Origin: UBA1181 sp963654355
GTDB lineage: Bacteria; Bacteroidota; Bacteroidia; Bacteroidales; Paludibacteraceae
Direction: 5' to 3'
Assembly (NCBI GenBank): GCA_963654355.1
Contig: CAVKBM010000209.1
Coordinates: 1 to 5,555 of the forward strand
DNA: 5,555 nt
In this document: piece by piece, positions 1 to 5,555 of the stretch
Layout: every line of letters starts with the position of its first letter
Numbering within the stretch: the first letter of the stretch is position 1
Made by a program: the position numbers and the translations under genes
Notes under the pieces: model-generated
What the model was told of the DNA's origin: nothing
Seen by the model: only the letters and a program-made list of their open reading frames with translations
The model's database searches: none

Positions 1-72
1 CAACCGCTTCATGGCGTTGCGATAACGCCGGTCGGCGAAAGAGACGAGGACGATTTTTCTTTGCTTATCCAT
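1..72 (-). CDS. N-terminal fragment of a probable glycosyltransferase, cut by the window edge
   Basis: Reading the minus strand from the ATG at 72-70 gives 24 uninterrupted codons to the window edge. The peptide begins MDKQRKIVLVSFAD and continues RRYRNAMKRL. A short basic start followed by a hydrophobic beta strand (IVLVSFA) and an Arg-rich helix is typical of the first strand of a Rossmann-like or GT-A sugar transferase, but 24 residues cannot identify a family. It follows the GT2-like gene by 35 bases on the same strand and shares its high G+C, so it is probably the next gene of the polysaccharide operon. The gap holds an A/T-rich leader and no Shine-Dalgarno-like sequence, as is usual in Bacteroidetes. 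That this is coding is fairly likely. The glycosyltransferase call rests mainly on context. Confidence 0.55.
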   Translation of the reverse strand, partial: MDKQRKIVLVSFADRRYRNAMKRL

Positions 73-107
73 GATAATACTTCTTTAATTTGGATACATT
101 GTAAAAA

Positions 108-1037
108 TTATAGACTATCAATATATAGCAATCTCCTGACGAAGGACTTCAGTTGCTGATACCTGGTCTTGCAACTGCTTTGGCGAGGTTTATCCTTTCC
201 GTAACCCTCGCTCATAATCGCCCGCGCCTCCAGGTTCTCCTCCACCGGGATGTCACGAAGCTCTATCGGATGCGAGTCGGGAACAACAAAGCAAGCACCG
301 TCTTCCGACTCCTTGCAGTGCGTACCGCTCCCATCCAATCCGTCGTTCCCCACCATGGTACGCCCCGGGAACAGAATCAGCTTGCCAGCCAAGAAAAACG
401 AGGCATAAAGACGGATGTACCAGGAATCCACCAGGCCCACCTTCTGGCAGTAGAGATTGCCATAGCTACCCACGGTTCCATCGAGATTGAACCGATACGT
501 CTTGAAGCGCATCTTGCGGAGCAGATACTTGGTGTCCGTAATGAGCAGTTTCCACGCCTTGTCCCAAGTTGACCATCCCCACGGGTGCATGTACGTTAGG
601 AAATAAGTCTCGGGCAGCGGCTTGTTGACTCGGGGCACAAAGCCGCAGATGGCGGAAACCCGGTCGTCATCCTTGTATTTCACCAAACCTTCGTTCATGA
701 ACTTCAGGAAATAAGGAGAGAGGACAAGGTCGTCCTCCACGACGATGACCCGACCATACCTGCCTATGACATCCGTGATGCCGGCGATAAGGCTGTTGGC
801 GAGTCCCCAGTTCTTCTCACGCTCCACGATCGTGACGGACTTGAAACCCGTTATGCTATGGATAAACTTGCGGTTCTCCTCCACCCCACTCCTCTTGGCT
901 TCCGTCTTGGGGCCATCCGAGAAGATGAAGAGGTCGGAGTCCTTCGCCTCCGCATTATGGAGCAAAGACTCTACTACCCTTCGAGTCTTGTCTGCACGGT
1001 TGTAAGTAAACAGTGCTATCGGTGCGTATTTTTGCAT
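108..1037 (-). CDS. GT2-like (GT-A fold) glycosyltransferase of polysaccharide synthesis
   Basis: This 309-residue protein probably transfers a sugar from a nucleotide donor onto a lipid-linked oligosaccharide at the cytoplasmic face of the inner membrane. Donor and acceptor cannot be read from the sequence. The N-terminus YAPIALFTYNR (residues 4-14) is the usual first strand of this family. SDGPK (40-44), NWGLANSL (76-83) and the acidic EDD at 101-103 in VIVVEDDLVLSP match the nucleotide-sugar and metal-binding part of a GT-A fold. WGWSTWDKAW (153-162), DSWYIR (204-209) and the run from PGR (224-226) to GSGTH (236-240) match the conserved C-terminal half. There are no membrane segments. The start at 1037 retains the conserved N-terminus and overlaps the preceding gene by 22 bases. 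G+C is near 57%, far above the gene before it, which suggests a separate origin. The glycosyltransferase assignment is strong and the specificity unknown. Confidence 0.88.
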   Translation of the reverse strand: MQKYAPIALFTYNRADKTRRVVESLLHNAEAKDSDLFIFSDGPKTEAKRSGVEENRKFIHSITGFKSVTIVEREKNWGLANSLIAGITDVIGRYGRVIVVEDDLVLSPYFLKFMNEGLVKYKDDDRVSAICGFVPRVNKPLPETYFLTYMHPWGWSTWDKAWKLLITDTKYLLRKMRFKTYRFNLDGTVGSYGNLYCQKVGLVDSWYIRLYASFFLAGKLILFPGRTMVGNDGLDGSGTHCKESEDGACFVVPDSHPIELRDIPVEENLEARAIMSEGYGKDKPRQSSCKTRYQQLKSFVRRLLYIDSL

Positions 1038-2041
1038 AAAGCCTTTCTTATTTTATTTGTTCCACGCTGATATAACCCAACATACTTTATCATTCTATCC
1101 AAAAACCAATGAATAAAGCCTTCTTTTTGGTACTGCTTCCATAGAATTGTAGCTATAGGATGCATAACAAGTTTAATTTCATCTATACCACAAATCATAG
1201 AGTCATTACGGAATGAACTTTTACAATTCAATATTTGATGTTGAATTGTGTTCGTAAGCATCCCATATTCTTTTATATCCCTATAAATTTGATGGTTAAA
1301 AAATGGTGAGAAGTCCATATTTGGTGTGAAATATTTTCTAAAATGCCAAAAATGAATAATCTTAGCTTCATAGAACCACTTTATACTCATGGCCACCTGC
1401 GCATTATACACATTTGGTATACATTCGATAACATACCCATAATCATGGTCTGTTTTCAACAAAGCTCGTTGGTCTGAGCTATTGCCTTTTTGAAATGCTG
1501 AATATTTCCAGTTTTCTTGCCATTTTTCAAAGAACTCATGAGTAAAAGCATTGTCACGAACAAGCATACAACCAGAGTTGAACCAATAAGGACTATCACT
1601 TGCATCTACACCAAAGATTCTTTTTGTATCTGCTACCGTGTACTCATAAGTAAGATGCTCTTTAAATGGCCCATGAAGCTCAGGAACCATGCCTATATTT
1701 TTTACAGGAAGAGAGTCTATCTCCTCAAGAGAGCCACAGATAACAGTATCTGTATCTATAAAAAGAAAATCACCTTGAACTAAATTTCGAATATTAGTTT
1801 TTATATAACGCGATTTTTCCTTGGAAGGATATTCTTTTGGAACATCAACGGGGTGCAACTCTGTAATCAAATTTGCCAATGCGGGTATCGCCTTTATTCT
1901 TTCAACAGTTTTTTTGTCGGATATAACTTTAACGACAACTTCTTTGTTAAAATGATGCAAAGAGAATAAAGACACCCACAGTTCCTCCAAATACAAGTCC
2001 TTATCTGTACTTGTCAATACGTATAAAATAGGAGTTTTCAT
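1016..2041 (-). CDS. GT8-like (GT-A fold, DxD) glycosyltransferase
   Basis: This 341-residue soluble protein is probably a sugar transferase for the repeat unit. After the first strand ILYVLTSTDKD (residues 5-15) come the basic segment KEKSRYIK (74-81) and the strand FLFIDTDTVI (92-101). D96-x-D98 in that strand is the expected metal and nucleotide-sugar binding DxD. FNSGCMLV (154-161), SSDQRAL (188-194) and KIIHFWH (227-233) occupy the positions where GT8-type and related retaining enzymes carry the N-x-G, D-Q and terminal H-F motifs. The last ~100 residues are basic and aromatic and could aid membrane association, which is my inference. The ATG shares an ATGA with the stop of the upstream ATP-grasp gene, implying translational coupling, and the 3' end overlaps the GT2-like gene by 22 bases. 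G+C is low (17/60 and 14/60 in two samples). GT8 versus GT77-like placement and substrate are undetermined. Confidence 0.82.
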   Translation of the reverse strand: MKTPILYVLTSTDKDLYLEELWVSLFSLHHFNKEVVVKVISDKKTVERIKAIPALANLITELHPVDVPKEYPSKEKSRYIKTNIRNLVQGDFLFIDTDTVICGSLEEIDSLPVKNIGMVPELHGPFKEHLTYEYTVADTKRIFGVDASDSPYWFNSGCMLVRDNAFTHEFFEKWQENWKYSAFQKGNSSDQRALLKTDHDYGYVIECIPNVYNAQVAMSIKWFYEAKIIHFWHFRKYFTPNMDFSPFFNHQIYRDIKEYGMLTNTIQHQILNCKSSFRNDSMICGIDEIKLVMHPIATILWKQYQKEGFIHWFLDRMIKYVGLYQRGTNKIRKALCKNTHR

Positions 2042-2991
2042 TGTTTTACCAATCCTTTATATTTCGTTAAATTCCAGTGGCGCTTAATCTTCTTGCTAAA
2101 ATCCAATGTGATTTGATTTCCCATTTCCAAAAGAGCGGCATCCGTATAGTCATTATCCCTACCGGCAGCAGAAGTAAAGGTCAACTCACCAAAATAGACC
2201 TTGCCATTAATTTCATAGAAATCTACTCTCACCTGCTCAAAATCCTTACCCAAGATAGAAGCATACTCCAGCATCTCATCCAAGCATTGGGGTTTTGGTA
2301 TAGCAACATGGTTCATTGCCTTATCACTAATCCAGTCTGTCAAAGGATTCCACTCTAAATCATATATACTAAAATCTCCAGTATTGGTCATTGGAATTCT
2401 ATTAGCCCATGTACCAACACAATATGGTTTTCCATTGAACACTTTAACCTTATAATCCACCAAGCCTAATGGATTATCTGTTTCTAGCAATTTTTCAGCT
2501 ATAAAGCAAGGCTTTATTGGGAGATAATGAGGCTGTGCGGAAGCAATAAACTTTCCTGCGCCAGAATGATTTAGACGCTTAATGGCATCTTGTTTGTCCA
2601 ACTTTGTTTTGTCTGTAACGACAATGAGGTCACTATTTCCATTATTAGGCTTTAAAACATATTTATCAGGAAGAGAATCAAAATCTATGTCCTCAGCCTT
2701 TTCCCATTTTCCATACAAAGGAACCAAGATGTGATCCAAGCCCTTACTTTTCACGTAATCTCGTACAGCATATTTGTCTGTACATGTAGTCCATAGGCTT
2801 GTATCGGTATAAAAAGCCAACCAATTAATCTTTTCATTCAATGTCTGTGGATTTTTCCAATCAATCCATTTATGAAAGACATCGTGATAGAGAATATCAG
2901 CTAGATGACGTGGGGCATGGTATTGCGCCCAAGCTACATAATGATTTCTTAGATACCAATAAATAGCTTCCTTAAATTTTTGAAAGTTCAT
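2038..2991 (-). CDS. TupA-like ATP-grasp amide ligase
   Basis: This 317-residue protein matches the TupA-like ATP-grasp family, often annotated as ATP-grasp fold amidoligase or loosely as glycosyltransferase. Members are thought to use ATP to form an amide between a carboxylate and an amine, for example adding amino acids to uronic-acid-containing polymers as in teichuronopeptide synthesis. Visible motifs in order are NPQTLNEKINWL (residues 47-58), DKYAVRDYV (72-80), FDSLPDKYVLKPNNG (104-118, with the ATP-binding Lys at 114), EKLLE (166-170), DYKVKVFNGKP (179-189) and VRVDFYEINGKVYFGEL (254-270). In the last, D257 and E269 are the likely Mg-ATP ligands. The length is typical and the core looks intact. 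It starts two bases after the flippase stop and ends in a 4-base overlap with the GT8-like gene, so it belongs to the same transcript. The family assignment is strong. The substrate and the amino acid are unknown. Confidence 0.88.
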   Translation of the reverse strand: MNFQKFKEAIYWYLRNHYVAWAQYHAPRHLADILYHDVFHKWIDWKNPQTLNEKINWLAFYTDTSLWTTCTDKYAVRDYVKSKGLDHILVPLYGKWEKAEDIDFDSLPDKYVLKPNNGNSDLIVVTDKTKLDKQDAIKRLNHSGAGKFIASAQPHYLPIKPCFIAEKLLETDNPLGLVDYKVKVFNGKPYCVGTWANRIPMTNTGDFSIYDLEWNPLTDWISDKAMNHVAIPKPQCLDEMLEYASILGKDFEQVRVDFYEINGKVYFGELTFTSAAGRDNDYTDAALLEMGNQITLDFSKKIKRHWNLTKYKGLVKQ

Positions 2992-2993
2992 AG

Positions 2994-4514
2994 TTACTTA
3001 TTAAATTTTGATTGAATTTTATTAAGAACAAATTGTTTTTCCTTTTTGTCTAACAATATCAAAAATGACAATATCATAGACAAAGAACAACAAATGATAC
3101 AAGTATATACTAAATTTAAAAATGAGTCTGCTAAATGTTGCGAGAATAAATAACCTATGCTAAAAGCCAATGCCAAAACAACTAAAGCCCTTGCCAAAAC
3201 TTTTACCGCATAGTCGCTGAAATGGAATTCTATCAGTCTTCGTAATGTAACAAATTGTATGCTATATGCAAATATCTCCCATATTGCAAGGAATAATATC
3301 GTCAATATAGGCGAAGCTCCATTCTTTAAGACTATAAAGCAAACCAAAACCTGTGAAATATTCAACAAGCTTGTTATCACTCCGAAAGATTTGAGTTTGC
3401 CTGTTGCAATTCCAGAAATAAAAACTGGAGTCCACATGGTTGTAATCAAAGTTTGAACCAATAAAATTTGTATAAATACAACACTATACTCTGGCACGAT
3501 CTTCAACCACAACTCTAACACATAATGACACTTTAGAAATAACGGCAACATTATTGTAAAAAGAAGGATAAACACAAGCTTAGAACCGCTATACATAAGT
3601 TTCGTCATATAATCATAGTCCTTAGCTGCGTATGCTTTTGTTATTGCAGGATTCAATGCAGTAGTGAAATTACCAGAAAATCCCTTTACTGCGCCTAAGA
3701 CGGTACCTGCAATTCCTCTAGCAGCATTAACTGTTGGTCCAAAGAACATATTTAACAAGATTGTAGCACCTTGCGTAGCACATGCCCATGCAAAAACACC
3801 AAATAAATCCCATCCTGCAAACACTATCATTTCCTTAAATAGTTTCCTCGGGAAATGAATGGAATACTTACACTCATTAAAATTTCGTTTACAATAAAGG
3901 GTGTATAATGTTCTGCTCAATAGGAAAGTACACATGGTCAAGAAACCAAAAGTTATGAGTTTGTCAACAGGAGACAACACCAAAAGATAAACAACGATCA
4001 GTTTCAAAACCACATCCAAAATGGACAGCCAAGCATAGATGCCCATCTTTTCATGAGCAATCACCTCTGCATTATAAGGAATGCTCATAATTGTAGTACA
4101 AGTAGATATCATCGTAAACTGAAATAACCAAAAAGCTGCCGTCATTCGGTCTGCAGGAATAACCAGTTTATTGTACAACAGCCATAAGCCTACGACCTCT
4201 CCAATGGTAAGTACAAAGATCAATATGATGAAATGTATCGTGACACTGATGCTAAACACTTGTCTTATCTCTTCTTCATCCTGCTTGCCCATAGCAACAT
4301 TAAGAAAACGTTGAGTCGCAGTATTCATCGAGAATACTAAAAAGGTAAGAAATGTTACGGTACCTCCTACAACATTGTTGATGCCATAATCTACCACACC
4401 TAAAGTATTTAACACAACTCGGCTTGTATATAATGAAACAAACATAGTAAATGCCATACGTATATATAGCATCACCGTGTTTTTCGCAACTCTAGACGTT
4501 CTGTTTGAGTTCAT
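2994..4514 (-). CDS. Wzx-like polysaccharide flippase (MOP superfamily)
   Basis: This 506-residue integral inner-membrane protein is predicted to flip the undecaprenyl-linked repeat unit from the cytoplasmic to the periplasmic face. About 12-14 hydrophobic segments can be picked out, for example around residues 17-37, 45-64, 88-114, 124-145, 159-180, 187-206, 229-258, 311-327, 344-365, 378-397, 401-424, 438-457 and 465-488. The N-terminus RVAKNTVMLYIRM (residues 8-20), followed by SLYTSRVVLNTLGVVDYGI (27-45), is the usual opening of Bacteroidetes oligosaccharide flippases. The central AARGIAG (264-270) and FTTALNPAITKAYA (283-296) are also typical of the family. The size is as expected. The ATG at 4514 has an A-rich leader and no Shine-Dalgarno sequence. 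It is the first gene of the tight cluster and is preceded by a 265-base non-coding stretch. The lipid-linked substrate cannot be deduced. Confidence 0.92.
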   Translation of the reverse strand: MNSNRTSRVAKNTVMLYIRMAFTMFVSLYTSRVVLNTLGVVDYGINNVVGGTVTFLTFLVFSMNTATQRFLNVAMGKQDEEEIRQVFSISVTIHFIILIFVLTIGEVVGLWLLYNKLVIPADRMTAAFWLFQFTMISTCTTIMSIPYNAEVIAHEKMGIYAWLSILDVVLKLIVVYLLVLSPVDKLITFGFLTMCTFLLSRTLYTLYCKRNFNECKYSIHFPRKLFKEMIVFAGWDLFGVFAWACATQGATILLNMFFGPTVNAARGIAGTVLGAVKGFSGNFTTALNPAITKAYAAKDYDYMTKLMYSGSKLVFILLFTIMLPLFLKCHYVLELWLKIVPEYSVVFIQILLVQTLITTMWTPVFISGIATGKLKSFGVITSLLNISQVLVCFIVLKNGASPILTILFLAIWEIFAYSIQFVTLRRLIEFHFSDYAVKVLARALVVLALAFSIGYLFSQHLADSFLNLVYTCIICCSLSMILSFLILLDKKEKQFVLNKIQSKFNK

Positions 4515-4584
4515 ATTTTGATCAAGTTTTTATATATACCACTGTTTCAAAGAGTTAACCAAGAAAAGGTTCATAATTGGCCAT

Positions 4585-4599
4585 ATTATTTTTAATAAT
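4585..4599. repeat. Perfect A/T-only hairpin
   Basis: ATTATT (4585-4590) and AATAAT (4594-4599) form a perfect 6-base-pair inverted repeat with a 3-base loop, 71 bases upstream of the flippase start. With only A-T pairs it would be a weak RNA structure. It might be a protein-binding site, but nothing further supports that. Confidence 0.25.
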
Positions 4600-4754
4600 C
4601 GGAATGAAATAGCAAAAGAAACAATCTCTCAAGTTCCGGATTCGTAATTTATTTGTGATTCCCGAAGAGGTTGTTATTCAAGCGTAAATTCTAAATCAAG
4701 AAACTTAAGCAAAAAAAAACGAAATGAAATATGCGTAATTTTACATACTAATTT

Positions 4755-4777
4755 AAGGTTAAATTAATATGAACCTT
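4755..4777 (-). terminator. Stem-loop directly after the small protein's stop codon, weak terminator candidate
   Basis: AAGGTT (4755-4760) pairs with AACCTT (4772-4777) around an 11-base A/T-rich loop, starting two bases after the TAA of the small protein. The stem is only six base pairs and is not followed by a T tract on the minus strand. A run of nine T (minus strand of 4711-4719) lies about 36 bases further on. It may slow or partly end transcription, but it is not a convincing intrinsic terminator. Confidence 0.25.
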
Positions 4778-4779
4778 GC

Positions 4780-5127
4780 TTATCTGTTTACCGTTATCCC
4801 ACTAAAAGGAATACTTATCCTATCATTCAGTTCTCCAATAGAAACATTCGATGTAAAATGAATCCGATTCACCGGCACACACAATTCGGTGGAGAGTATT
4901 TGCGTAAACTCAGAAATGCCCAACAAATTTAATGAATAGTATGTCTTTTCCTTATCAATATTAAAAATTTCTTGAACTCTTACTTGCAAAGAGACCAATC
5001 TATATACTGTTTTTTCCCCTTCCAAATCATCATCATACGACTTTCTTTCAAAAAAAGCTTCTATTGAGAGTGACTTTGGGTGAGGGGAAGGTATGTAAAA
5101 GACGAACTGTTTAAATGGTAGCAACAT
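4780..5127 (-). CDS. Small protein of unknown function
   Basis: I do not recognise this 115-residue protein. It begins MLLPFKQFVFYIPSPHPK and has no signal peptide or obvious membrane helix. The middle is acidic (DDDLEGEK, about residues 32-39), followed by a strand-like VYRLVSLQVRVQEIF (41-55). The C-terminal half, TYYSLNLLGISEFTQIL (62-78) and VNRIHFTSNVSIGELND (86-102), reads like a compact alpha/beta domain. The reading frame upstream of the ATG is closed by TAG at 5166-5164, so at most about 12 residues could be added, and only from a non-ATG start. A -7-like promoter lies about 40 bases upstream. Low G+C resembles the capsule genes rather than the gene at 5200-5555, so it may have travelled with them. 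It could also be a remnant of a longer gene. Coding status is likely, from even amino-acid use and a clean frame, but not certain. Confidence 0.6.
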   Translation of the reverse strand: MLLPFKQFVFYIPSPHPKSLSIEAFFERKSYDDDLEGEKTVYRLVSLQVRVQEIFNIDKEKTYYSLNLLGISEFTQILSTELCVPVNRIHFTSNVSIGELNDRISIPFSGITVNR

Positions 5128-5167
5128 CTTTTCGATAAATTCAAAAGAAAATAGTCTCGCAATCTAA

Positions 5168-5175
5168 CAAAGCTA
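5168..5175 (-). promoter_or_regulatory. Candidate Bacteroidetes -7 promoter element
   Basis: The minus strand reads TAGCTTTG, an exact match to the TAnnTTTG -7 consensus of the Bacteroidetes primary sigma factor. It sits in the 72-base gap between the two upstream genes and would place a transcript start near 5161, giving a leader of about 34 bases before the ATG at 5127. No TTTG is present at the expected 19-21 base spacing upstream; the nearest is 27 bases away. A six-base fixed motif can arise by chance in A/T-rich DNA, so this is a reasonable but unproven promoter for the small protein and perhaps for the genes that follow. Confidence 0.4.
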
Positions 5176-5199
5176 ATTTATAAAACCCACCTCTATTCT

Positions 5200-5555
5200 T
5201 TACAAATATTCATACTGCAACAATATCCGCTGATAATCGCCCTCATACCGACTCTTGTCGTTAGGACTAATATCAGGACTTGCGATAATGCGCTCCATTT
5301 CGGGGAGTATCTTGCTGCCCTCGTGCATGATTGGGGCTAAGGATTCTTTGAACTGTTCGATGAATGGCGAATAATAGTAGCCTATCTCCTCGATGATGAA
5401 AGAATATATGTTCCAGGCATCGTTGAGGGTGATGCTGTTCTGCGCCACTTCGTTCTGTATATATTTCTTTAAATATTTGATATTTTCTGTTTGTGCGGCC
5501 ACATCTTTATCGCTTTTCACCGGATGAAAATAACGGTCGATGAGCACCTGACGCT
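5200..5555 (-). CDS. C-terminal part of a protein of unknown function, cut by the window edge
   Basis: The frame is open from the window edge to the TAA at 5202-5200, giving about 118 residues. A GTG at 5547-5545 could act as a start, but the frame continues upstream through Gln and Arg codons without a stop. I therefore prefer a longer gene whose 5' part lies outside the window. The visible part is rich in helix-forming, charged residues. Examples are DVAAQTENIKYLKKYIQNEV just after the beginning, then WNIYSFIIEEIGYYYSPFIE, and a final ERIIASPDISPNDKSRYEGD before the C-terminal RILLQYEYL. There are no membrane segments or recognised catalytic motifs. Its G+C (about 45-53% in samples) is higher than that of the next 4 kb, so it is probably outside the A/T-rich block and may not belong to the polysaccharide pathway. 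Function is unknown. Confidence 0.65.
   Translation of the reverse strand, partial: RQVLIDRYFHPVKSDKDVAAQTENIKYLKKYIQNEVAQNSITLNDAWNIYSFIIEEIGYYYSPFIEQFKESLAPIMHEGSKILPEMERIIASPDISPNDKSRYEGDYQRILLQYEYL

Larger units (their letters stand above)
4566..4777. repeat. 10-base exact inverted repeat bracketing 192 bases
   Basis: AAGGTTCATA at 4566-4575 is repeated in exact inverse at 4768-4777, enclosing nearly the whole non-coding stretch. The match does not extend usefully on either side. The arrangement and span resemble invertible promoter segments of Bacteroides capsule loci, but those usually have longer repeats. Chance occurrence in A/T-rich DNA is possible. Confidence 0.4.
4515..4779. other. 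Repeat-rich non-coding stretch upstream of the flippase operon
   Basis: This 265-base stretch carries no supportable gene. It lies between the small protein and the flippase, so it should contain either the operon promoter or a long leader of a read-through transcript. I found no exact TAnnTTTG on the minus strand. The closest, TAAGTTTC at 4707-4700, misses the last base. It does contain a 10-base inverted repeat (4566-4575 with 4768-4777), a short stem-loop just after the upstream stop codon, a perfect A/T hairpin, a run of nine A (4711-4719) and three copies of CGTAAWTT. Capsule loci of Bacteroidales are often controlled here by promoter inversion or by leader-acting antiterminators. Which of these applies, if either, cannot be decided from the sequence. 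Confidence 0.6.

Noticed and set aside
153..572. A 139-codon plus-strand open frame
   Set aside because: It is antisense to the well-supported GT2-like gene, is rich in Arg, His and Leu as expected from the complement of a G+C-rich gene, and shows no family motif.
745..1070. Two overlapping plus-strand open frames of 70-86 codons
   Set aside because: Both lie opposite the N-terminal half of the GT2-like gene, which explains the coding signal. Neither protein has a recognisable feature.
1517..1783. An 88-codon plus-strand open frame
   Set aside because: It is antisense to the GT8-like gene across its DxD and NSG motifs and looks like a shadow.
2077..2358. A 93-codon plus-strand open frame
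   Set aside because: It lies opposite the conserved C-terminal ATP-grasp motifs and has no independent support.
4523..4551. TTTG (minus strand of 4548-4551) and AAAACTTG (minus strand of 4523-4530) as a promoter for the flippase
   Set aside because: The -7-like part has two mismatches to TAnnTTTG, the spacing is 17 rather than 19-21, and the transcript would begin almost at the start codon.
4555..4584. A nine-residue minus-strand frame (MANYEPFLG) that could be a leader peptide
   Set aside because: It has no ribosome-binding context, no repeated regulatory amino acid and no attenuator-like structure after it. Such short frames are expected by chance.
4816..4945. Faint similarity of the small protein's C-terminal half to the end of thymidylate-synthase-like proteins
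   Set aside because: Only a vague strand-and-turn pattern is shared. No Pro-Cys-His catalytic motif is visible and the protein is far too short.

Overview
The window looks like part of a capsule, exopolysaccharide or O-antigen biosynthesis locus from a member of the Bacteroidales. A Prevotella-like genome is my best guess, but this is not proven. The reasons are the gene families (a MOP-type flippase, a TupA-like ATP-grasp ligase and several GT-A glycosyltransferases), the A/T-rich start-codon leaders with no clear Shine-Dalgarno sequence, and one exact match to the Bacteroidetes -7 promoter element TAnnTTTG. All genes I can support lie on the minus strand, so transcription runs from high to low coordinates.

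Read in the direction of transcription, the order is as follows. (1) 5555-5200 is the C-terminal part of a gene of unknown function that enters from outside the window. (2) 5127-4780 is a small orphan protein of unknown function, with a candidate promoter just upstream. (3) 4779-4515 is a 265-base non-coding stretch with inverted repeats, an A/T-rich hairpin, a short homopolymer tract and a thrice-repeated CGTAAWTT motif. (4) 4514-2994 is a Wzx-type flippase. (5) 2991-2038 is a TupA-like ATP-grasp amide ligase. (6) 2041-1016 is a GT8-like glycosyltransferase. (7) 1037-108 is a GT2-like glycosyltransferase. (8) 72-1 is the first 24 codons of a further gene, probably another glycosyltransferase.

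The four complete genes from the flippase to the GT2-like enzyme are packed as one operon, with a 2-base gap, a 4-base ATGA overlap and a 22-base overlap. A likely division of labour is that the glycosyltransferases build a lipid-linked repeat unit at the cytoplasmic face of the inner membrane. The ATP-grasp enzyme may add an amino acid or similar group to a carboxyl-bearing sugar, and the flippase moves the finished unit across the membrane. No polymerase (Wzy), initiating transferase or export gene is visible here.

Base composition is mosaic. About 1038-5199 is A/T-rich (18-45% G+C in the 60-base samples I counted), while 1-1037 is near 57% and 5200-5555 near 45-53%. This suggests that the central genes were assembled or acquired separately. 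I found no transposase, tRNA, rRNA or CRISPR array. Nothing here is clearly a new system. The points most worth a second look are the orphan small protein, the repeat-rich non-coding stretch that could be invertible, and the composition boundary that falls on a gene overlap.
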